Source: Brevundimonas vancanneytii (GTDB taxonomy: Bacteria; Pseudomonadota; Alphaproteobacteria; Caulobacterales; Caulobacteraceae). Taken from it: a stretch of DNA of 10,290 bases. The stretch spans positions 1-10,290 of the forward strand of contig CAMCIP010000071.1 of assembly GCA_945874855.1 (NCBI GenBank), in the 5' to 3' direction. The notes under the pieces are model-generated. The model had not been told where the DNA came from. It saw only the letters and a program-made list of their open reading frames with translations, and ran no database searches. A program made the position numbers and the translations under genes. This document shows, in pieces, positions 1 through 6,172 of the stretch (positions within the stretch are counted from its first letter, which is position 1; each line of letters starts with the position of its first letter).

Positions 1-115
1 AGAGCAGGTTGACCAGGGCGCTGAATCCCGCCGCCCAAAGGAGATGGGTCCGGCAGGCGCGCAGAGCCTCGGCAAGGGGCTCAAGGCCCGGTCGATCCGG
101 CAACAGCTTGAACAC
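1..115 (-). CDS. Type I secretion ABC transporter (PrtD-like), N-terminal fragment
   Basis: This is the 5' end of a leftward gene that runs off the left edge; 38 codons are visible. The likely start is GTG at 115-113, because an in-frame TGA lies 16 codons upstream and no ATG lies between; an AGGCGGA stretch just upstream could act as ribosome binding site. The fragment contains LRACRTHLLWAAGFSALVNLL, counted from residue 18. This resembles the start of the first membrane helix of PrtD/RsaD-type permease/ATPases, which in that family is followed by a 'LxxPLYMLQVYDRV' segment lying outside this window. Such proteins are inner-membrane ATPases that power export of RTX-type proteins, proteases or S-layer proteins through a membrane-fusion protein and TolC. 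The gene starts 77 bp past the ammonium transporter stop, on the same strand. A short GCCCGT/ACGGGC hairpin (133-148) lies in the gap. The family call rests on about 20 residues, so it is moderate; the reading frame itself is plausible. Confidence 0.5.
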   Translation of the reverse strand, partial: MFKLLPDRPGLEPLAEALRACRTHLLWAAGFSALVNLL

Positions 116-192
116 GCACGCATCCGCCTGGCGCCCGTGACCACGGGCCGTCAGACATCATAGACCCGTCGAACCCGGCGGAACAGCGGCCG

Positions 193-1440
193 TCAGTGGA
201 TCGACTCTCCATGCAGGGCCGAGTCGAGACCTTCGATCTCCTGCTCCTTGTCGACCCGCAGTCCGGTGGTGAAGCGGCAGATCAGCAGGATCAGGCCGGT
301 GCCCGCCGCGCTCCAGGCCGCGACGGCGACAAGGCCAAGCGCCTGTTTGGCCAGGGACGCGCCCTCGGCCACGCCGTTGATGGCCGCATCGGCCAGCAGA
401 CCGGTCAGCAGGGCCCCCACGATCCCGCCCACGCCGTGCACGCCGAAGGCGTCGAGGCTGTCGTCGTACTTCAGCCACTGCTTCAGCCGGACCGCCCCGA
501 AGTAACAGGCGATGCCGGATACCAGGCCGATGATCATGGCCCCTTGCGGATTGACCAGTCCGGCCGCCGGCGTGACGCCGACCAGGCCGCCGACCAGTCC
601 GGACAGCATGCCCAGCAGCGTCGGCCGCCGATGGTCGATCCACTCGATGGCCAGCCAGCCCAGGGCGGCTGCAGCGGCGGCCAGGATGGTGTTCAGCGCG
701 GCCACGGCGGCAATGCCGTCAGCGGCCCAGGCCGATCCGGCATTGAAGCCCATCCAGCCGACCAGCAGCAGCCCGGCCCCGATCGCGGTGTAGGCCAGGT
801 TGTGGGGCGCCAGATTGTCCCGCCCGAAGCCGTGGCGCGGTCCCAGCACCAGGGCGCAGACAAGCCCCGCCACACCGGCGTTGACGTGGACCACCGCGCC
901 GCCGGCGAAGTCCAGCACGCCCTGGCTACCCATCCAGCCCCCGCCCCAGACCTGATGGGCGATGGGCGCGTAGACGATCAGATGCCAGAGGGCGAAAAAC
1001 AGCAGCGATGCGGAAAACTTCATCCGTTCGGCGAACGCCCCCGCGATCAGGGCCGGGGTGATGATGGCGAAGGTCAGCTGATAGGCGATCCAGAGATACT
1101 CCGGCAGGGCGGGCGCCAGGCTGTGGGCCGTATCGATCCGCACGCCGTTCAGGAAGGCCGCGTCCAGTCCTCCGACGACGGCATTGGCCGCGCCGGGCCC
1201 GGTACCGAACGACAGGGAGTAGCCGACCACGAACCACAGCACCGTCACCACCATGAAGGCGCCGGTGGAGTGGGCGATCGCCCCGATCACATTCTTGCGC
1301 CGCACCATGCCGCAGTAGAACAGGGCCAGACCCGGAAGGGTCATGAGCAGCACCAGGGCGGTGGAAGTCAGGATCCAGCCGGTGGCCGCGGCATCGATCT
1401 GCAGGGCGGCCTGGTGCGGCAGCAGGGCGTCTGGGGTCAT
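193..1440 (-). CDS. amtB: Ammonium transporter, Amt/MEP/Rh family
   Basis: This 415-residue inner-membrane channel conducts ammonium/ammonia for nitrogen assimilation. Family signatures are clear: a first helix with STALVLLMTLPGLALFY (26-42), QLTFAIITPALIAGAFAERM (121-140) and DAFGVHGVGGIVGALLTG (330-347). Residues matching the E. coli AmtB pathway are all present: F124 and F232 (Phe gate), W165 and S236 (recruitment site), D177, and the twin pore histidines H185 and H335. The Asp-His and His-His spacings (8 and 150) equal those of E. coli. The C-terminal tail keeps the EGLDSALHGE motif (403-412) of the cytoplasmic segment that contacts GlnK/PII. The N-terminus is only about 10 residues longer than mature E. 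coli AmtB and carries no cleavable signal; an in-frame TGA 17 codons upstream rules out a longer form. GGAG lies 12 nt before the ATG. No glnK is adjacent within the window. A -24/-12 promoter match lies upstream. Confidence 0.97.
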   Translation of the reverse strand: MTPDALLPHQAALQIDAAATGWILTSTALVLLMTLPGLALFYCGMVRRKNVIGAIAHSTGAFMVVTVLWFVVGYSLSFGTGPGAANAVVGGLDAAFLNGVRIDTAHSLAPALPEYLWIAYQLTFAIITPALIAGAFAERMKFSASLLFFALWHLIVYAPIAHQVWGGGWMGSQGVLDFAGGAVVHVNAGVAGLVCALVLGPRHGFGRDNLAPHNLAYTAIGAGLLLVGWMGFNAGSAWAADGIAAVAALNTILAAAAAALGWLAIEWIDHRRPTLLGMLSGLVGGLVGVTPAAGLVNPQGAMIIGLVSGIACYFGAVRLKQWLKYDDSLDAFGVHGVGGIVGALLTGLLADAAINGVAEGASLAKQALGLVAVAAWSAAGTGLILLICRFTTGLRVDKEQEIEGLDSALHGESIH

Positions 1441-1520
1441 GGGCGGCGACGTCTCCGGAATTCGGGCGGGAGGTCGGCCGCGCCGTCACTTGCGGGCCGC
1501 GGAACAGGATAGGATCGTAT

Positions 1521-1560
1521 TGCGGCGCGATAGGCAATTCATTTCGTGTGCGGCGCAATA
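1521..1560. repeat. Pair of 12-bp imperfect direct repeats upstream of amtB
   Basis: TGCGGCGCGATA (1521-1532) and TGCGGCGCAATA (1549-1560) differ at one base and start 28 bp apart. They lie around and just downstream of the start site expected from the -24/-12 match. They could be a tandem operator for an unidentified regulator. They could equally be chance similarity in GC-rich DNA. Confidence 0.35.
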
Positions 1561-1562
1561 CG

Positions 1563-1576
1563 GCAAGCCGCGTGCC
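1563..1576 (-). promoter_or_regulatory. Candidate sigma-54 (-24/-12) promoter for amtB
   Basis: Read on the minus strand the site is GGCACG-CGGC-TTGC. It matches the sigma-54 consensus TGGCACG-N4-TTGC at every core position except the leading T, which is C here. The invariant GG and GC are separated by exactly 10 nt. Transcription would begin near 1551, giving a leader of about 110 nt before the amtB ATG. Sigma-54 with NtrC drives glnK-amtB in enteric bacteria, which makes this location meaningful, but no clear NtrC-type operator is seen upstream. A GC-rich genome can give such a match by chance. Confidence 0.45.
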
Positions 1577-1763
1577 GCCCGGCGACGCCAGGCCCGCCGC
1601 AGGGCATGACTTGGCCATCGGCCTTCGCACGTGCGGCAGTTGGCTTCCGAACCTTACAAATCTGAAACATTAAGGCGACTTGCGCATGACCCCCCGGCGG
1701 GGTCCATTGGCGGCCTGTGCGCCGAGGGCGCTGGCTGTTGCGATAATTCCTGGGGGTTCTTCC

Positions 1764-4586
1764 ATGACCAAGCTCACCTTCCGCCGTCTGCTGGTCGGCG
1801 GCGCCTGCGCTTCGGCGCTTCTGGCCGGATCGGCCCTGGCCCAGGAGGTCGATCCCGTCGCCGCCTATGTCGCGCCGGAAGCCGCCGCCGCCGAACCGGC
1901 GCTGCAGCAACTGCCGCCGCTGCCGGACGTCCAGATCCCCTACACCCGCCACGTGCTGGCGAACGGTCTGACCCTGATCGTCCACGAGGACCGCAAGGCG
2001 CCGATCGTGGCCGTCAACATCTGGTATCATGTCGGTTCCAAGAATGAGCCGCAGGGCCGGTCCGGCTTCGCCCACCTGTTCGAGCATCTGATGTTCAACG
2101 GGTCCGAGAACTTCAACTCCGACTTCTTCAAGGCCACGGAACTGCTGGGCGCCACCGACCAGAACGGCACCACCAACCGCGATCGCACCAACTATTTCCA
2201 GAACGTCCCGACCAGCGGCCTCGACGCCATCCTGTGGCTGGAGAGCGACCGCATGGGCCACCTGCTGGGCGCCATCGACCAGGCCCGGCTCGATGAGCAG
2301 CGCGGGGTCGTGCAGAACGAGAAGCGCCAGGGCGAGAACCAGCCCTATGGCCGCGCCTTCAACGCCATCACGGCCGCGACCTACCCCGACGACCATCCCT
2401 ATGGCCACACCGTCATCGGCTCGATGGACGACCTGAACGCCGCCGACCTGCCCACGGTGCAGCAGTGGTTTCGCGACTACTACGGCGCCGCCAACGCCGT
2501 GATCGTGCTGGCCGGCGACATCTCGTCCGAAGAGGCCCTTGCCAAGGTCCAGTACTATTTCGGCGACATCCCGCCCGGACCGCCGGTGACGCAGCCGGCC
2601 CGCATGATCGCCCCGATGGTCGGCGAGCAGCGGGAGGTCATGTACGACAACGTCGGCCAGCCGCGCTTCTACAAGGTCTGGAACGTGCCGCCGACCGGCG
2701 AGGCCGAGACCGACTATCTGAACCTGCTGGCCCAGGTCCTGACCTCCGGCCGCAACTCGCGCCTGTTCAAGCGTCTGGTGTTCGACGACCAGACCGCGAC
2801 CGGCGTCGGCGCCTTCGTCAATGAGGGCCAGATCGGCAGCCAGTTCATCATCACCGTGACCGGCAAGCCGGGCGAGGACATGGCCGCGCTTGAGGCTGTG
2901 GTCGACGAGGAGATGACGCGCCTGCTGCGTGACGGCCCGACGCCCCAGGAACTGGAGCGGGTCCGCACCTCCACCGGCGCCGGTCTGGTGCGCGGGCTGG
3001 AGCGGATCGGCGGCTTCGGCGGCAAGTCCGACCGGCTGGCCCAGAGCGAGGTCTATCACAACGACCCCAACCACTGGCGCACGACCTATGAGCGGATCCT
3101 GACGGCCCGTCCGCAAGACCTGCAGTCTGCCGGCCGCCGTTGGCTGAGCGACGGCAGCTACACCCTGGAAGTCCTGCCCTTCCCGCAGTACGCCGCCGCG
3201 CCCGGGGGCGCCGATCGCTCGACCATCCCGCCCGCGGGCGAGATGCCGATGGCGACCTTCCCGGCGTTCGAACGGTTTACCCTGTCGAACGGGCTGGACG
3301 TCATCCTGGCGAGCCGCGACGGCGTGCCGACCGTGTCGATGAACCTGATCGTCGATTCCGGCTCGGCCGGCGAGACCTCGGACAAGGCCGGCCTGGCCGT
3401 GCTGACGCCATCGGTCATGACCAGCGGCACCGACGACCTCGACGCCCTGGAAATCAGCGACCGGCTGCAGCTGCTGGGCGCCACCCTGGGTGGCGGCTCG
3501 GGCGTGGATTCGACCACCATGTCGATGACGGCGATCGCCTCGCGGCTGGAGGAATCCCTGGAGCTCTACGCCGACGTCATCCTGAATCCCGCCTTCCGTC
3601 CCGACGATTTCGAGCGGGCGCGGGTGCAGCAGGTGGCCGGCATCCAGCAGTCCGACCGCAACCCCGGTGCCGTCGCCAACCGCGTGCTGGCGTCCACCCT
3701 GTATGGCGCGGACAATCCCTATGGCCGGCCGTCCTCCGGGACGGCGGCCACGGTGGGTGCCCTGACGCCTGCCGACGCGGAAGCCTACCACGCCGCCTGG
3801 TTCCGGCCGGACAACGCCACCCTGATCGTGGTCGGCGACATCGACCGGGCTGAACTGGCTCCGCTGCTGGAAGCGCAGTTCAGCGGCTGGCGCGCACCGG
3901 CCACGCCCCTGCCGGCACGGGGCGCGACCACACCGGCTCCGACGCCGGAACGTCCGCTGATCCTCCTGGTCGACCGGCCGGGTCCGCAGTCCACGATCAC
4001 GGCCGGACGCCTTGTGCCCGCGCTGGATCCGGACGCCGAGCCCGCCATCACCGCCTTCAACACGGCCCTTGGCGGAGCCTTCACCAGCCGGGTCAACATG
4101 AACCTGCGCGAGGACAAGGGTTGGTCCTACGGTGCCGGCTCGGGCCTTCGCGGGGCCCGCGGCGAGCGGCTCTTCCTCGTCTCGACCGGGGTGCAGTCCG
4201 ACAAGACGGTCGAAAGCGTGCAGGAGATCGCGCGCGAACTGACAGAGGTGACGGGCGCTCGCCCGGTTACCGACGCCGAACTGGCGGCGCACCGGTCCAA
4301 CCTGGTGCTCGGCATGGCCGGGGACTGGGAGACCAATGCCGCGGTGGTCGGCGACCTGGCTCAGCTCGTGATCTACGGCCTGCCGGACGACTACTTCAAC
4401 CGCAACGCCGCGGGGATCGCCGCGACCAACCCGCAGAACGTCAATGCTGCGGGCCGCACCCTGATCGGCGACGGTCCGACGGTCTGGGTGATTGTGGGCG
4501 ATCGCGCCACCCTTGAGCCGCGCCTGCGCGCGCTCAATCTGGGTGAGGTCCGGGTGGTGGACGTCTACGGCAACCCGGTCCAGTAA
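1764..4586 (+). CDS. Secreted M16 family zinc metallopeptidase with tandem M16 units (insulinase/pitrilysin-like)
   Basis: The product has 940 residues. The frame is open from 1680, but ATG 1764 is chosen because it puts a Sec signal at the very N-terminus (MTKLTFRRLL... to ALA|QE, cleavage near residue 26) and a GGGGG stretch lies 7 nt upstream. The protein should act in the periplasm, degrading peptides or small unfolded proteins. The N-terminal M16 unit (about 60-270) has the inverted zinc motif HLFEH (H104, E107, H108) and the distal ligand in VVQNEKRQ (E186), plus the family-typical NGTTNRDRTNYFQNVP. The second unit begins near 500 (FERFTLSNGLDVIL); at the equivalent place it reads GLAVLTPSVM and has lost the motif. 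The C-terminal part keeps NLREDKGWSYG (R782, Y789), the Arg/Tyr pair that binds substrate backbone in this family. The length and the active/inactive order fit the two-domain 900-940 aa group that includes PqqL-like proteins. A hairpin follows the stop by 10 nt, then an aldehyde dehydrogenase gene. Confidence 0.96.
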   Translation: MTKLTFRRLLVGGACASALLAGSALAQEVDPVAAYVAPEAAAAEPALQQLPPLPDVQIPYTRHVLANGLTLIVHEDRKAPIVAVNIWYHVGSKNEPQGRSGFAHLFEHLMFNGSENFNSDFFKATELLGATDQNGTTNRDRTNYFQNVPTSGLDAILWLESDRMGHLLGAIDQARLDEQRGVVQNEKRQGENQPYGRAFNAITAATYPDDHPYGHTVIGSMDDLNAADLPTVQQWFRDYYGAANAVIVLAGDISSEEALAKVQYYFGDIPPGPPVTQPARMIAPMVGEQREVMYDNVGQPRFYKVWNVPPTGEAETDYLNLLAQVLTSGRNSRLFKRLVFDDQTATGVGAFVNEGQIGSQFIITVTGKPGEDMAALEAVVDEEMTRLLRDGPTPQELERVRTSTGAGLVRGLERIGGFGGKSDRLAQSEVYHNDPNHWRTTYERILTARPQDLQSAGRRWLSDGSYTLEVLPFPQYAAAPGGADRSTIPPAGEMPMATFPAFERFTLSNGLDVILASRDGVPTVSMNLIVDSGSAGETSDKAGLAVLTPSVMTSGTDDLDALEISDRLQLLGATLGGGSGVDSTTMSMTAIASRLEESLELYADVILNPAFRPDDFERARVQQVAGIQQSDRNPGAVANRVLASTLYGADNPYGRPSSGTAATVGALTPADAEAYHAAWFRPDNATLIVVGDIDRAELAPLLEAQFSGWRAPATPLPARGATTPAPTPERPLILLVDRPGPQSTITAGRLVPALDPDAEPAITAFNTALGGAFTSRVNMNLREDKGWSYGAGSGLRGARGERLFLVSTGVQSDKTVESVQEIARELTEVTGARPVTDAELAAHRSNLVLGMAGDWETNAAVVGDLAQLVIYGLPDDYFNRNAAGIAATNPQNVNAAGRTLIGDGPTVWVIVGDRATLEPRLRALNLGEVRVVDVYGNPVQ

Positions 4587-4596
4587 GGCGCATCCA

Positions 4597-4624
4597 GACC
4601 CGGCCGGTTCGCACCGGCCGGGTC
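4597..4624 (+). terminator. Hairpin after the peptidase gene (possible terminator or attenuator)
   Basis: GACCCGGCCGGT (4597-4608) pairs perfectly with ACCGGCCGGGTC (4613-4624) around a TCGC loop: 12 bp, almost all G-C. It starts 10 nt after the peptidase stop codon. The following bases are GCCTTCCTG, so there is no real U tract and termination may be partial or factor-assisted. The next ATG lies 26 nt after the stem, so the element could lower read-through into the dehydrogenase gene or protect the peptidase mRNA 3' end. Confidence 0.65.
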
Positions 4625-4650
4625 GCCTTCCTGCCGTGACGGACCTCGCC

Positions 4651-6096
4651 ATGACCGACGCCCCGCTGGACCTCCATCACTGGATCGGCGGGCGCCGGAT
4701 CGCGGCCGACCGGCCCACGGAGCGACTCAATCCGTCGGATCTCGACGAGGTGGTGGCGCGCCTGCCGGACGCCGGCCAGGCCGAGGTCGATCAGGCGGTC
4801 GCCGCCGCCCGCGCCGCCTTCCCGGCCTGGAGCGAGGCCAGTCCCGAGACGCGCTCCGACGTGCTGGACGCGGCCGGCCGTATCCTGTGGGACAGGCGCG
4901 AGGCCGTGGGACGGCTCCTGTCCCGCGAGGAGGGCAAGACCCTGGCCGAGGGGGTCGGCGAGACCGCCCGCGCCGCCCGCATCCTGCGCTATTTCGCCGG
5001 TGAGGCCCTGCGCCTGCACGGTCAGGCGCTGGACTCCACCCGTCCGGGCGTGGTGGTCCGCACGCGCCGGCGCGCCGTGGGTGTGTTCGGCCTGATCACG
5101 CCGTGGAACTTCCCCATCGCCATCCCGGCCTGGAAGGCGACCCCGGCGCTCGCCTTCGGCAATACCGTGGTGATGAAGCCGGCCGGGCCAACGCCCGCGA
5201 CCGCGGAGGCCCTGGCCGCCATTCTGCACGAAGCGGGACTGCCGGACGGGGTGTTCAACCTCGTCATCGGCCGCGGCCGGGTGGGACAGGCCCTGGTCGA
5301 TCACCCGGACGTGGACGGCATCAGCTTCACCGGGTCACAGGGCGTGGGGGCAGGCGTCGCCGCCGGCTGCGCCGCGCGCCAGGCCCGCTGCCAGCTGGAG
5401 ATGGGGGGCAAGAACCCGCTGGTGGTGCTGGACGACGCCGACCTCGACCGCGCCGTGACCGTGGCGCTGGACGGGGGCTTCTTCTCGACCGGCCAGCGGT
5501 GCACGGCCTCCTCGCGCCTCATCGTGCAGGACGGCATTCACGACCGCTTCGTCGCGGCCCTGGCGGAGAAGGCGAACGCCTTGCGCGTCGGCCACGCCCT
5601 CGATCCCCTGACCCAGGTCGGGCCGGCGGCCACCGACGACCAGATGGAGACGGTCCATCGCTGGATCGAGACGGCGAGGCAGGAGGGCGGCCGGATCGCC
5701 GCCGGCGGCGAGCGACTGAGCCTCAGCCCGCGCGGCTGGCACGTGCCGCCTACGCTGATCGTCGACACGGCGCCCGACATGAAGATCAACGCCAATGAGG
5801 TGTTCGGTCCGGTGGTCTCCGTGGTCCGGGTCGCGGACTATGAGGAGGCCTTTTCCGTCGCCGACGCCGGCGATTTCGGCCTGTCCTCCGGGATCGTGAC
5901 GCAATCGCTGAAGCACGCGTCCGACTTCCAGCGCCGCATCCGCGCCGGCATGACCATGGTCAATCTGCCGACCGCGGGGGTCGACTATCATGTGCCCTTC
6001 GGCGGGACGAAGAAGTCCAGCTTCGGTCCGCGCGAGCAGGGCTATGCCGCCGCCGACTTCTACACCTGGACCCAGACGGCCTACGTCTTCGCCTGA
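4651..6096 (+). CDS. NAD(P)-dependent aldehyde dehydrogenase, probably alpha-ketoglutaric semialdehyde dehydrogenase
   Basis: The product has 481 residues, the usual length for the ALDH superfamily. ATG 4651 is chosen because it starts just before the typical LHHWIGG tag; an in-frame GTG at 4636 is the alternative, and neither has a strong ribosome binding site. Cofactor and catalytic residues are in order: PWNFP (N153), K176, FTGSQGVG (226-233), general base E250 in LEMGGKN, nucleophile C284 in GQRCTASS, and E383/F385 in NEVFGP. The stretches FFSTGQRCTASSRLIV (277-292) and MVNLPTAGVDYHVPFGG (436-452), with the ending FGPREQGYAAADFYT, closely resemble 2,5-dioxopentanoate (alpha-ketoglutaric semialdehyde) dehydrogenases, which feed pentose, glucarate and hydroxyproline breakdown into 2-oxoglutarate. 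That substrate is inferred from memory of the subfamily; no dehydratase, sugar-acid gene or permease lies nearby. The protein is cytoplasmic. It lies 64 bp past the peptidase stop, across a hairpin, with no obvious functional tie to it. Confidence 0.9.
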   Translation: MTDAPLDLHHWIGGRRIAADRPTERLNPSDLDEVVARLPDAGQAEVDQAVAAARAAFPAWSEASPETRSDVLDAAGRILWDRREAVGRLLSREEGKTLAEGVGETARAARILRYFAGEALRLHGQALDSTRPGVVVRTRRRAVGVFGLITPWNFPIAIPAWKATPALAFGNTVVMKPAGPTPATAEALAAILHEAGLPDGVFNLVIGRGRVGQALVDHPDVDGISFTGSQGVGAGVAAGCAARQARCQLEMGGKNPLVVLDDADLDRAVTVALDGGFFSTGQRCTASSRLIVQDGIHDRFVAALAEKANALRVGHALDPLTQVGPAATDDQMETVHRWIETARQEGGRIAAGGERLSLSPRGWHVPPTLIVDTAPDMKINANEVFGPVVSVVRVADYEEAFSVADAGDFGLSSGIVTQSLKHASDFQRRIRAGMTMVNLPTAGVDYHVPFGGTKKSSFGPREQGYAAADFYTWTQTAYVFA

Positions 6097-6120
6097 TCCT
6101 CTGCGCACGGGGAAAAGAAA

Positions 6121-6148
6121 AACGGCCGGTCCCGAAGGACCGGCCGTT
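6121..6148 (-). terminator. Strong intrinsic terminator for the TonB-dependent receptor gene (convergent gap)
   Basis: AACGGCCGGTCC (6121-6132) pairs perfectly with GGACCGGCCGTT (6137-6148): a 12-bp stem. Read on the minus strand the loop is UUCG closed by C-G, the exceptionally stable tetraloop, and the stem runs into TTTTTCTTTTCC, a good U tract. It starts 24 nt after the receptor stop. Read on the plus strand the loop is CGAA and the trailing bases are TTCTC, so it may stop dehydrogenase transcripts only partly. Confidence 0.9.
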
Positions 6149-6172
6149 CTCATGTCGTCGCCTTGACCAGGA

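Larger units (their letters stand above)
1441..1763. promoter_or_regulatory. Divergent intergenic control region between amtB and the M16 peptidase gene
   Basis: These 323 bp carry no convincing gene. The left half faces amtB and holds a sigma-54-like -24/-12 match (1563-1576, minus strand) and two 12-bp direct repeats (1521-1532 and 1549-1560). A perfect 10-bp palindrome, CGCACGTGCG, lies at 1626-1635. The right half faces the peptidase gene and contains the only AT-richer island here (about 1651-1676), a plausible promoter core, though no clean -35/-10 pair with 17-bp spacing is visible. A GACCCC/GGGGTC hairpin with a 5-nt loop (1688-1704) would lie in the peptidase leader. TGcGATAAT at 1739-1747 resembles an extended -10 but would leave a leader of only about 10 nt. 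Presence of promoters is inferred from the divergent gene order; exact elements are tentative. Confidence 0.6.

Noticed and set aside
133..148. GCCCGT/ACGGGC hairpin between amtB and the left-edge gene as a terminator
   Set aside because: It has only 6 bp and no U tract on either strand; it could be chance.
1626..1635. CGCACGTGCG palindrome as an NtrC operator
   Set aside because: The half-sites GCAC and GTGC are directly abutted, whereas NtrC sites have them separated by several bases; a 10-bp GC-rich palindrome is weak evidence.
1680..1763. N-terminal extension of the peptidase from TTG 1680 or ATG 1686
   Set aside because: It would place 26-28 non-homologous residues ahead of a classic Sec signal peptide. 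The ATG at 1764 gives a proper secreted precursor.
4492..4650. N-terminal extension of the aldehyde dehydrogenase overlapping the peptidase gene
   Set aside because: The added 53 residues come from the out-of-frame peptidase end and the hairpin region and do not resemble an ALDH N-terminus.
1539..4652. A 1037-codon open frame on the minus strand, antisense to the peptidase gene
   Set aside because: It is a shadow of the GC-rich, third-position-biased peptidase gene. Its translation is low-complexity, rich in Arg, Gly, Val and Asp, with no domain, while the plus strand has a full M16 protein with catalytic motifs.
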